Positions 1 to 6,218 of a stretch of DNA of 8,568 nucleotides are shown piece by piece. Position 1 is the stretch's first letter, and every line of letters begins with the position of its first letter. The position numbers and the translations under genes were made by a program. The DNA comes from an uncultured Christensenella sp. (GTDB taxonomy: Bacteria > Bacillota > Clostridia > Christensenellales > Borkfalkiaceae): the NCBI GenBank assembly GCA_910585235.1, contig CAJUCM010000038.1:1-8568 (forward strand). Reading direction: 5' to 3'. The notes beneath the pieces were generated by a model that saw only the letters and a list, made by a program, of their open reading frames with translations, made no database searches and had not been told where the DNA came from.

Positions 1-55
1 GAAATCGTGTGATGCAGGAATGTATCCAAGGGTTCAAATCCCTTTCTCTGCGCCA
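1..55 (+). tRNA. tRNA-Ser, 3' part only (5' end outside the window)
   Basis: This is the 3' portion of a class II tRNA. Reading from the end, there is an encoded CCA (53-55), discriminator G (52), acceptor 3' strand TCTCTGC (45-51), T arm AAGGG/CCCTT (28-32, 40-44) and T loop TTCAAAT (33-39). A long variable arm has stem GATGC/GTATC (11-15, 22-26) around a six-base loop. A G discriminator with a long variable arm is typical of tRNA-Ser. Bases 1-4 (GAAA) fit anticodon positions 35-36 (GA) followed by A37 and A38, so the anticodon would be NGA, reading UCN codons. The wobble base, D arm and acceptor 5' strand lie upstream of the window. The tRNA class is secure; the exact isoacceptor is inferred. 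Confidence 0.9.
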
Positions 56-60
56 GAATG

Positions 61-102
61 AACCTGAATTGAACACCCGTTCAGTTTAGGTTTTTATTTT
101 TT
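61..102 (+). terminator. Intrinsic terminator after tRNA-Ser
   Basis: A 14-bp stem (61-74 with 79-92, two G-T wobbles) closes a four-base loop and runs into a T-rich tract (91-102, one A). It starts five bases after the tRNA CCA end and insulates the tRNA from the downstream promoter. Confidence 0.88.
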
Positions 103-141
103 CGTAAACACGAAATTTGCCAAATTATGATTGTTTTGCGC

Positions 142-170
142 TTGACAAAAGAAGTGGAGAGAACTATAAT
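142..170 (+). promoter_or_regulatory. Consensus sigma-A promoter of the SDR gene
   Basis: TTGACA (142-147) and TATAAT (165-170) are separated by exactly 17 bases, a 12/12 match to the housekeeping consensus. Transcription should start near 176-177, directly before the ribosome binding site (about 179-184), leaving a leader of roughly 14 bases with no room for a riboswitch or attenuator. Confidence 0.9.
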
Positions 171-190
171 GCAATTTCGGAGGGGCACTC

Positions 191-982
191 ATGGATTATA
201 CTTTGATTACGGGCGCGTGCGGGGGACTTGGCGGTGCGTTTGTGCGCGTGCTTGCCGAAAGGGGAGAAGCGCTTTTTCTGACGGGACGAAGCGAAGAGCG
301 TTTGAACGCGCTTGCGGCGGAATTGCATCGGGATTTTCCCGATTTGCCCGTTAAAACGCGTGCGTGCGATTTAACTTCGGAAGAGGACAGAAAGGCATTT
401 TTTGCGTTTGCCGACGGGGAACAGATCACGCTTTCACGGTTGATCTACGTTGCGGGAGTGGATACGCAGAAAGCGTTTGAAAATTATACGCAGGAGAAAA
501 TCGTATTTCAGACGCGGGTCAATTTCGAGGGTGCGTTATCGTTCATCCATGCTTCGTTGAAACGGGGAACGCTGAACGGAGCTTTTGAGGTATTGACGAT
601 CAGCAGTATGTCGGGGATCTGTCCTATGCCGTATTTCGCAATTTACAGTGCAACAAAAAAGGCGCTCAGTCAATTCTCCGTTGCGCTTCGTTCGGAACTC
701 AAAGGGAAAGCAAAAGTTACGTGTATTCTTCCCGGAGGGATCCCGACGAGAGAGGACATCAAACAGGATATTATAGGGCATGGTTTTTGGGGAAAAGTAT
801 CCGCGAAAAGTCCGCGCGCGGTGGCGCTTGCATCGCTGAAAGCGGTCAAAAAGAATAAAAAAACAAAGGTCGTGGGTTTCTGGAACAAAGTAATTAAATT
901 TTTTACCGATATGGCGCCGCTGTCCCTGCAACTTCATTTTATTAAAAAACGTTGGAGCAAAACGGAAAAAGATGCGTTTTAA
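191..982 (+). CDS. SDR family NAD(P)-dependent oxidoreductase (DltE/SadA-like)
   Basis: This is a 263-residue classical short-chain dehydrogenase/reductase, a normal length for the family. The cofactor motif TGxxxGxG is at residues 7-14. Arg33 after the second strand (TGR) favours NADPH. Asp60 (CDL) is the usual adenine-ring contact, and VAG at 87-89 stands for the NAG strand motif. The catalytic tetrad is Asn111, Ser139, Tyr152 and Lys156 (YSATK), followed by the PGG motif at 181-183. The C-terminal tail of about 40 residues is basic and aromatic and may touch the membrane, as in several SDRs of this group. The ATG at 191 sits seven bases after a GGAGGGG-type ribosome binding site and just downstream of a perfect promoter. 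The gene is flanked by terminators on both sides, so it is monocistronic. The redox fold and cofactor use are well supported; the substrate cannot be read from sequence, and DltE in the name does not imply a teichoic acid role. Confidence 0.92.
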   Translation: MDYTLITGACGGLGGAFVRVLAERGEALFLTGRSEERLNALAAELHRDFPDLPVKTRACDLTSEEDRKAFFAFADGEQITLSRLIYVAGVDTQKAFENYTQEKIVFQTRVNFEGALSFIHASLKRGTLNGAFEVLTISSMSGICPMPYFAIYSATKKALSQFSVALRSELKGKAKVTCILPGGIPTREDIKQDIIGHGFWGKVSAKSPRAVALASLKAVKKNKKTKVVGFWNKVIKFFTDMAPLSLQLHFIKKRWSKTEKDAF

Positions 983-995
983 TAATCGGTCATAT

Positions 996-1042
996 AAAAA
1001 ACCCCTCCGCGCGGAAGGGGGCTTTTTTATTTTTTCTTTTTT
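996..1042. terminator. Bidirectional terminator between convergent genes
   Basis: A GC-rich hairpin (CCCCT..CC / GG..AGGGG, 1002-1020, one bulged A, GCGC loop) is flanked by an A run on the left (995-1001) and T runs on the right (1023-1028, 1030-1035 and beyond). It can end transcription of the SDR gene rightward and of the PH-domain gene leftward. The right-hand T tract is also the lysine-rich 3' end of the minus-strand coding sequence. Confidence 0.9.
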
Positions 1043-1533
1043 GTGTCGTCCTTTTTTTCGGGGGAAGTAAAATCAAATTCGATGCGTTCGTTTATCGAGG
1101 TGAGCGTTTCAATAAAATCGTCGTACCATTCTTCCTTGACGACGATCGTGATAAAGCGATTTTTGAAATCGTCAAAATAAACGTTTAATTTTTTTGTCCC
1201 GCCGATCAGGCAAACGGAGCGAATCTTTTTGATTTCATATTTTGAGAAGATGACGCCGAATTGCGTTACGAGGTGTTTTTCCGTTATCATGTATCGGGAA
1301 CGGATGAGCATTGCCGTAAGGAGAACGGCGAGGAGAATGCTGACAAAATACAGGAGCAGATATTTGATCCATTCCCATGCAGAGGTGATATCTCCGCGTA
1401 ATCCGCTTATAAACTCGATAAACTGCCAGCTCGTCAACGCAAAGCAGGCGGCGCAGAGGGCGATCCCGACGGAAAATACCGCGATCATCATTGGTGAAAA
1501 GCGGAATTTATAGGTTTTTAAGGGCTTTTCCAT
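1027..1533 (-). CDS. Two-TM membrane protein with bacterial PH-like domain (bPH_4/YyaB-like)
   Basis: The 168-residue product has two hydrophobic segments (about 14-35 and 57-77) and then a cytoplasmic beta-rich region of about 75 residues (79-155). This begins YMITEKHLVTQFG and continues with an I-x-x-I-R-S-V strand, a KLNVYF strand, an ITIVV strand and a closing amphipathic helix. That pattern matches the small bacterial PH-like domains found in YyaB-type proteins (PF06713, from memory). The tail is charged and ends in four lysines. The role is unknown; such proteins are usually membrane-anchored and uncharacterised. The ATG at 1533 has no Shine-Dalgarno sequence, and a -10 box ends only eight bases upstream, so the message may be leaderless. 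The next methionines (15-16) also lack a ribosome binding site, and an in-frame stop lies 25-27 bases upstream of the ATG, so no better start is visible. Confidence 0.82.
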   Translation of the reverse strand: MEKPLKTYKFRFSPMMIAVFSVGIALCAACFALTSWQFIEFISGLRGDITSAWEWIKYLLLYFVSILLAVLLTAMLIRSRYMITEKHLVTQFGVIFSKYEIKKIRSVCLIGGTKKLNVYFDDFKNRFITIVVKEEWYDDFIETLTSINERIEFDFTSPEKKDDTKKKK

Positions 1534-1540
1534 ACCATCA

Positions 1541-1569
1541 AGTATAAAACAACTTTCTCAAAAAAGCAA
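1541..1569 (-). promoter_or_regulatory. Promoter of the PH-domain gene, giving a leaderless or near-leaderless message
   Basis: On the minus strand, TTGCTT (1569-1564) and TATACT (1546-1541) are 17 bases apart. The predicted start, 7-8 bases past the -10 box, falls at 1534-1533, the first base of the ATG or the base before it. The -10 box is good and the -35 box is partial. Confidence 0.6.
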
Positions 1570-1571
1570 CT

Positions 1572-1605
1572 TTTTTCCGTGATAAAAAATTTTTCGGCGG
1601 AAAAA
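1572..1605. repeat. Inverted repeat in the divergent promoter region
   Basis: TTTTTCCG (1572-1579) is repeated in inverse as CGGAAAAA (1598-1605) with 18 bases between, including an A6T5 tract. It lies just upstream of the minus-strand -35 box and about 20 bases upstream of the plus-strand -35 box. It could be an operator or simply A/T-tract UP-element sequence; the arms are mostly homopolymer, so chance is a real possibility. Confidence 0.3.
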
Positions 1606-1626
1606 CGAATCGGGTAGCGGGAATGC

Positions 1627-1655
1627 TTGAAAAAAATAAAGAAAACCGTTATAAT
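1627..1655 (+). promoter_or_regulatory. Sigma-A promoter of the aconitase-like gene
   Basis: TTGAAA (1627-1632) and TATAAT (1650-1655) are 17 bases apart. The expected start is near 1662, followed by GGAGGG (1671-1676) and the ATG at 1681. The TTG of this -35 box can be misread as an upstream start codon in the same frame, but it would not be transcribed. Confidence 0.85.
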
Positions 1656-1680
1656 AAAAGGGTACAATACGGAGGGAACT

Positions 1681-3576
1681 ATGGTTAAAGTCATTAAACA
1701 GGGCATTTATTATCAGAACGGCAAGATCGAAAAGGAATCGCAGGCGTTTATGACGTCGGACAAGAAAGAAAAGGCGATCAGAAATACGCTGACCTATAAG
1801 ATCTTGAAGAATCACGGAGGAAAGGCGATTACGTTTGACTGTCTGTTATCGGATATTTCTTCTCCCGACTATCATTGCGGCATTCTTAGCGGGGTGCAGG
1901 CGCTCGGACTTGATTCTTTTTCGGCGCCTTATACGCTCGTGGCGGGGGACGCCGACGTTCTGAGCGCGCGTTCTGCCTACGAATCCGCGAGAAAGTTCGG
2001 AGGAAATTTCGTCCCCGCGAACGTTGCCGGCGCTTCGTTTTATCTTGCGGAAAACGGGGCGAAAAGCGGGGATATGTTGTTGACGTCTTACGGCGTGACG
2101 GCGGGCGCGGTCGGGGCAATGTGCGTTGCCGGTTCGGATTATGATTTTCTGTCCCAATTTCTCCGTATGCCCTATATATTGGAAGATAAAGAGATCATCG
2201 GGGTGTTTTTCAGAGGGAAGCTCCGCCGCGGCGTGGGGGCGATAGACGCGGGTCTTTCTTTTCTGAAAGCGTTTGAAGAGATCGATGCTTCCGATAAAAT
2301 TTTTGAATTTTTCGGTCCCGGCGTGTCTAATCTCTCTATGGAGAGCCGGACCGTGATCGATCAAATTGTGCGCGAAACGGGTTGCTTTGCGACCGTATGG
2401 GAGACGGATCATTCCGCGCCCGCTCAGCCGGCTTTTTATGACGGCGGCGTCAGCTTCGATCTGACGCGTACCGAACCTATGATCGGATTGGAAGAGGAAA
2501 TTTATACGCTTGAAGAATTCCTGAAATTTGAGGAACTGCCCTGCGATCCCGATTTGCTGTATCGGAACGAAAAGGGTGAAATTTTTCTTAACGGCGGAAT
2601 GATAGACGGCTTGGTCGGCGGTACGTTTGAGAATATTGCGGAATTTTCCGAAATTCTGCGCGGAGAAAAAGTTGAGGGCGATTACCGCGTCTATCCCGTG
2701 ACCCGTTCCGTCTATCGCGAGCTTGCGGAGGCGGGGTATCTGAGTCTTTTGAGCGACGAGGGGATCACGGTCGGAGAAGTTGCTTCGGCAAACTATATCT
2801 GCGATGCGGCGACCGCCTGCGCCGTGGCGGGAAGATACGCGCCTTTGCGCCTCGACGCTAAAACGCTTGCCGTATCTGCTTTGCAAAAGGGACAGCTTGT
2901 TTCTGCTCTTGAATATCAAAAAGAAATCAAGCGTTTAAGAAAGTACGCGGTGCGTAAAGAGTCCTATGAATCTGTATATAACGGTGCGGGCAAACCGCAA
3001 AAAGAAATGAAAACGGAGTGCGATTACGCATTTGCGTTTCCGAAACAGGAGGCTCTTCCCGAAAATTTGTTGATGAAATTCACCTGTGTATGCGGGGCAA
3101 ACGAGAGGGCGGACGATTGGTCTTATCCCGAAGCGGACGGAGAGGGGCGTTACTTTGACGGTGTTGGAAAAATCGTTAAGACGTCGGGAGAGTTTACGCC
3201 TGCGGAAGGCGCGCGCGGTTCTTATGCGGTTGCTTCCGTCTGTCCGGAGGATATTTGTGAAGAAATCTCACGGGAAAAAATGATTGCGGTCTGTATTGCA
3301 AAAGAACCCTATTCCGCGGAGGAAACCGAAGCGCTTGTGAACGATGGAACGGTGCCGCTTCTTACGGATAAAATTGCCTATAAAACGGACGAGCTTCTCT
3401 ATCTGGAAGGGGTCGCGGGCGCGATCAAACGAAAAGAGGAGCGCATTGTTGCAAAAATTATTTCAAAAAGAAAGATCCGCGACGTAGTTCTTAATTTTGC
3501 GCAGTTGACCGAAGAGCAGAGAAAAATTCTTCTTGCAGGCGGGTTTATCGGATATTACAGTCAAAAGAAAAAATAA
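1681..3576 (+). CDS. Aconitase-superfamily protein lacking Fe-S ligands (putative hydratase or pseudoenzyme)
   Basis: The 631-residue product has the length and order of a single-chain clostridial aconitase: three-layer catalytic domains (about 1-420), then a swivel domain (about 445-631). Recognisable family blocks include TAGAVGA (140-146), GKLRRGV (179-185) and FEFFGPGVSNLSMESR (208-223), which closely mirrors the aconitase block before the substrate-binding segment. The active site appears dismantled. The DSHT motif is replaced by SYGVT (136-140). No cysteine lies between 288 and 374, where GSCTN should be (around 309-318). The CGPC cysteines align with Ser369 and Tyr372. The SxREH motif of the swivel domain is absent near 514-530. 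These alignments are from memory of the family. It may be a cluster-free hydratase related to the YbhJ-type group, or a non-catalytic homologue. The ATG at 1681 is chosen for its GGAGGG five bases upstream and the promoter position. The frame is intact with normal codon use, so it is under selection. It forms its own transcription unit. Confidence 0.75.
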   Translation: MVKVIKQGIYYQNGKIEKESQAFMTSDKKEKAIRNTLTYKILKNHGGKAITFDCLLSDISSPDYHCGILSGVQALGLDSFSAPYTLVAGDADVLSARSAYESARKFGGNFVPANVAGASFYLAENGAKSGDMLLTSYGVTAGAVGAMCVAGSDYDFLSQFLRMPYILEDKEIIGVFFRGKLRRGVGAIDAGLSFLKAFEEIDASDKIFEFFGPGVSNLSMESRTVIDQIVRETGCFATVWETDHSAPAQPAFYDGGVSFDLTRTEPMIGLEEEIYTLEEFLKFEELPCDPDLLYRNEKGEIFLNGGMIDGLVGGTFENIAEFSEILRGEKVEGDYRVYPVTRSVYRELAEAGYLSLLSDEGITVGEVASANYICDAATACAVAGRYAPLRLDAKTLAVSALQKGQLVSALEYQKEIKRLRKYAVRKESYESVYNGAGKPQKEMKTECDYAFAFPKQEALPENLLMKFTCVCGANERADDWSYPEADGEGRYFDGVGKIVKTSGEFTPAEGARGSYAVASVCPEDICEEISREKMIAVCIAKEPYSAEETEALVNDGTVPLLTDKIAYKTDELLYLEGVAGAIKRKEERIVAKIISKRKIRDVVLNFAQLTEEQRKILLAGGFIGYYSQKKK

Positions 3577-3611
3577 ATTGACGTAGCGGGCAATATAATG
3601 AAATGGAAGTA

Positions 3612-3640
3612 TTGACAAAAAGAAAGGGGTATGATAGAAT
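3612..3640 (+). promoter_or_regulatory. Sigma-A promoter of the lemA operon
   Basis: TTGACA (3612-3617) and TAGAAT (3635-3640) are 17 bases apart. The predicted start, near 3647, immediately precedes the GGAGG ribosome binding site (3648-3652), so the leader is only about 12 bases. No terminator hairpin separates this promoter from the upstream gene. Confidence 0.85.
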
Positions 3641-3658
3641 ATTTTACGGAGGTTTGAA

Positions 3659-4258
3659 ATGATAAATTCTTTATTGGCGCTCAGTACCGAAGCAAAAATC
3701 GGGGTCGGCGTCGGCGTAGGTGCGGCAGTTTTATTGATCATTATTTTTATTGCCGTCTGGATCTCGCTGTACAACAAATTATTGCGTCTGAAAAATTTAG
3801 TGGAAGAGGCTTGGGCTACCGTTGACGTTCAGCTCAAAAAACGTTACGATTTGATTCCGAATCTTGTTTCGACGGTAAAGGGCTACGCAAAGCATGAAAG
3901 CGAAACGCTGGAAGCGGTCATCAGGGCGAGGAACGTCGCTATGACTGCAACGCGGGATAATAAGATGGAAGCGGAAAATGAGTTGTCCGGAACGCTGAAA
4001 TCGCTCTTTAAGTTGCGTGAAGCATATCCCGATCTGAAAGCGAACCGTAACTTTATGGATTTGCAGGAGCAATTGAGAAACATTGAGGACGAAATATCCT
4101 CCGCGAGAAGATATTATAACGCCGTTGTGCGTGAATTCAACACGAAGCTCGTAGTGTTCCCTTCCAACCTCGTTGCGCGTAAAATGCGTCTTGAAAAGCA
4201 GAAGTATTTCGAGCTTGATTCGGAAGAAGAACGCAAAAACGTAAAAGTTGAGTTTTAA
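3659..4258 (+). CDS. lemA: LemA family membrane protein
   Basis: The 199-residue product has a short periplasm- or exterior-facing N-terminus, one transmembrane helix (about 15-37) and a helical bundle. The two LemA signatures are present: RYDLIPNLVSTVKGYAKHE (62-80) and YPDLKAN..F..LQ..L (123-139). The family ending ..YN..VREFNTKLVVFPSNLVA (153-173) is also intact. LemA proteins are membrane-anchored helical proteins of uncertain biochemical role, very often encoded beside DUF2207, TPM-domain or HtpX-type membrane proteins. The ATG at 3659 follows GGAGG by six bases. The stop codon overlaps the ribosome binding site of the next gene (AAGGA, 4257-4261), which points to translational coupling. 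Family assignment is firm; function is not known. Confidence 0.95.
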   Translation: MINSLLALSTEAKIGVGVGVGAAVLLIIIFIAVWISLYNKLLRLKNLVEEAWATVDVQLKKRYDLIPNLVSTVKGYAKHESETLEAVIRARNVAMTATRDNKMEAENELSGTLKSLFKLREAYPDLKANRNFMDLQEQLRNIEDEISSARRYYNAVVREFNTKLVVFPSNLVARKMRLEKQKYFELDSEEERKNVKVEF

Positions 4259-4267
4259 GGAAAAAAT

Positions 4268-6190
4268 ATGAAAAAGACAAAGAGTGTTTTCGGACTGTTT
4301 GTGATTTGTTTTACAATCGTCCTTGCTCTTGCGGTATGGGCGGGAATCAACCCGCCCGTTTCTGTTTCCGCAGAAATGGTCGGCAGTTTTGTCGAATATA
4401 CGGTCGAAGATTTCAGAACGGAAATGAAGATCGCCGAAAACCGCACGATTTCCGTAAAAGAGCGTCTGACTGTAAATTTTCCCGGACGGAACGGACACGG
4501 GATCATAAGGGATTTTCCTCTGGGGGGGGGTATTGTTTACAACAATATTTCCGCCGAGTGTGAGACTTCAACGGATTTTTCTCCTTATTTCAAGAGCGAC
4601 GATTTAAGTTTTCTCTCCTACTATCTCGGAGGAGAGGGGTATGTGACGGGACGGGTCGTCTATGTGATCACATATGACATGAAAGTGCCGGCCCTCAAAG
4701 AAGAGGGCTATTTGCCGCTCAACGTACTCGGTTACGGCTGGCAGTCGGACATTGATTTTTTTGAGGCGACGATCGAGCTTCCGGGAGCGCTGACCGCCGA
4801 GCCGATTCTCTATTCCGGAGAATACGGCACGACGGGAAATGAAGCGGAAGCGACGATTCTAAAAACGGGTGCGAATGAATATCGCGTGACGGCGGAATAT
4901 CTGGGGTGTAACTATTATTATGGTGGCGTTGCGCCAGGTATCACTGTTGATTTTTCGTTTGAAAAAGGCGTTTTATCGACGGATGCCGATCTCTCGATTC
5001 TCTATGCTTTTCTTGCGGGAGTCGTCGTGCTTGGCGTGGCGTGTATTATACGCTTTATTTGTTACCGTCGTCCGCTTATCGTGAAACCTGTGAGCGTTGC
5101 TCCGCCTGAGAAGGTCGATCCGTTCCTTATGGGGAAACTCATAGACGATAAAGTGGATAAAGAGGACTACGGAGCGCTCTTTTTCTATCTTGCCTCAAAG
5201 GGGTATCTGCATATCGACATGACGGAGGATGCTAAAAATCCCACCATCTATAAATCGCAAAAACCTTTTGGCGAAGACGAACCCAAGTATTGCAAAGAAA
5301 TGTATGACGCGCTCTTCTTCGGGAGGGAATCGGTAAACGTGAAAGACTTGTCCAATCATTTTTATACGACCGCAGATCGCATGAAGGCGCAAGTTGCGGA
5401 AGCGGCGGGGAAATCGTATCGGGGAACGGCTGCACCCGTATTCCTTTTATGTATTCTTGCCGTTCTCGTGTTGGGCGGGTTTGCATTGCTTTTTACAATG
5501 CTGACCGTGTCTTTCGGAGTACTTTGGTGGCTTTCGTTTGTCGGTTGTGCGTTTGCGTTTTTGCCTCCCGCACTTGGCGTCAACGTCTTTATACGGCGCA
5601 GATACAAGTGGAAAAAAGTAAGTTTGATCTTTACCGTGATCGGATTGTTTCTTGCAGGTGTGCTGCTCGGATTTTTGTTCTGCCTGATCCCTGCGCCCGC
5701 ATTCGGGTGGGGAACGTCGTTTACGTTGGTCATACTTTCTGCGTCGGCGGGTCTTGTTGCCGGGGATTGCGTGACGCCGACCAAAACTCATGCCGAAAAA
5801 CTCGGTCGTATTCTGGGATTCAAACAGTTTATTGAGTTTACGGAGCAGGAAAAAATCGAATTTATGTTGAAAGAGGATCCCGAACTTTATTATAATATTT
5901 TACCGTATGCACAGGTTTTGGGTGTTACGGACGCCTGGACGGAGAAGTTCAAGGGACTAAAAATATCAATGCCTTCTTATTGCAGTTACTCTTCGCCCGG
6001 CGTTTTCGACTGCATTGTCTGGTATTCGCTGTTCAGTTCGTTCAACCGCTCGGTCTCTACGAATATGACGGCGCGCCCTTCGCCGAAAGGCGGTTATAGC
6101 GGCGGGATCGGTAAAGGCGGGTTCGGCGGAGGCTTCGGGGGCGGATTTGGAGGCGGAGGCTTTGGCGGAGGCGGAGGAAGAGGGTTCTGA
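4268..6190 (+). CDS. DUF2207 domain-containing membrane protein with Gly-rich tail
   Basis: This 640-residue protein has a signal-like hydrophobic N-terminus (about 7-26, AxA-type region near 33-36) and an extracellular beta-rich DUF2207 domain (about 40-235). The domain includes ISVKERLTVNF and the GHGIIRDFP motif typical of the family (61-84). A transmembrane helix (about 241-265) leads to a cytoplasmic region (about 270-385) with the conserved PxxVDPFLMGKLID-type segment. Further hydrophobic helices lie at about 389-412, 416-440, 450-475 and 482-500. The conserved EKLGRILGFKQFIEFTEQEKI region is at 510-530. The tail (608-640) is almost all Gly and Phe. The pair with LemA is a widespread arrangement; the biochemical role is unknown, probably envelope-related. 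It starts nine bases after lemA, coupled through an AAGGA site. A run of nine G (4522-4530) at codons 85-88 is a potential slippage site. Family call is strong. Confidence 0.9.
   Translation: MKKTKSVFGLFVICFTIVLALAVWAGINPPVSVSAEMVGSFVEYTVEDFRTEMKIAENRTISVKERLTVNFPGRNGHGIIRDFPLGGGIVYNNISAECETSTDFSPYFKSDDLSFLSYYLGGEGYVTGRVVYVITYDMKVPALKEEGYLPLNVLGYGWQSDIDFFEATIELPGALTAEPILYSGEYGTTGNEAEATILKTGANEYRVTAEYLGCNYYYGGVAPGITVDFSFEKGVLSTDADLSILYAFLAGVVVLGVACIIRFICYRRPLIVKPVSVAPPEKVDPFLMGKLIDDKVDKEDYGALFFYLASKGYLHIDMTEDAKNPTIYKSQKPFGEDEPKYCKEMYDALFFGRESVNVKDLSNHFYTTADRMKAQVAEAAGKSYRGTAAPVFLLCILAVLVLGGFALLFTMLTVSFGVLWWLSFVGCAFAFLPPALGVNVFIRRRYKWKKVSLIFTVIGLFLAGVLLGFLFCLIPAPAFGWGTSFTLVILSASAGLVAGDCVTPTKTHAEKLGRILGFKQFIEFTEQEKIEFMLKEDPELYYNILPYAQVLGVTDAWTEKFKGLKISMPSYCSYSSPGVFDCIVWYSLFSSFNRSVSTNMTARPSPKGGYSGGIGKGGFGGGFGGGFGGGGFGGGGGRGF
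4522..4530 (+). repeat. G9 homopolymer inside the DUF2207 gene
   Basis: Nine consecutive G encode the LGGG residues (85-88) just after the conserved GIIRDFP motif. Loss of one G would lead to a stop at 4605-4607; gain of one G to a stop at 4561-4563. Either change would remove all but about the first 100 residues. The tract is seen directly; phase variation is only a possibility, and a sequencing length error must also be considered. Confidence 0.9.
6089..6187 (+). repeat. Gly-rich tail repeat of the DUF2207 protein
   Basis: Codons 608-640 repeat short GGF/GGGF units (GGFGGGFGGGFGGGGF type) and end in GRGF. Similar tails are common on membrane proteins encoded next to LemA (DUF2207 and TPM/YgcG types). 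The DNA is a low-complexity GGC/GGA/GGG run, so it is prone to length change by recombination and to assembly error. Confidence 0.9.
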
Positions 6191-6218
6191 CGCCCGACAG
6201 GCTTTTTACGGAGGATTT

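Noticed and set aside
56..190. Integration scar or attachment site next to the tRNA gene
   Set aside because: No integrase gene and no repeat of the tRNA 3' end was seen in the window; the space is filled by a terminator and a promoter.
1627..1680. Upstream TTG start extending the aconitase-like protein by 18 residues
   Set aside because: The TTG is the -35 box of the gene's own promoter, so it lies upstream of the predicted transcript; the ATG at 1681 has GGAGGG at the right distance.
1846..2919. Long minus-strand open frame of 357 codons opposite the aconitase-like gene
   Set aside because: It is rich in Arg, His and Phe with no family resemblance or ribosome binding site, as expected for the antisense shadow of a GC-rich-codon gene.
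3578..3599. Second promoter TTGACG plus TATAAT upstream of lemA
   Set aside because: The boxes are only 10 bases apart, too close for sigma-A; the pair at 3612-3640 has correct spacing.
3797..4498. Minus-strand open frame of 233 codons spanning the lemA/DUF2207 junction
   Set aside because: It overlaps two certain genes, has atypical composition and no start signals.
6147..6218. ATG start for glycerol kinase inside the DUF2207 Gly-rich tail
   Set aside because: It would add 24 Ala/Glu/Gly-rich residues with no family match; ATG 6219 has a strong ribosome binding site and gives the normal MKKYVIALDEGTT start.
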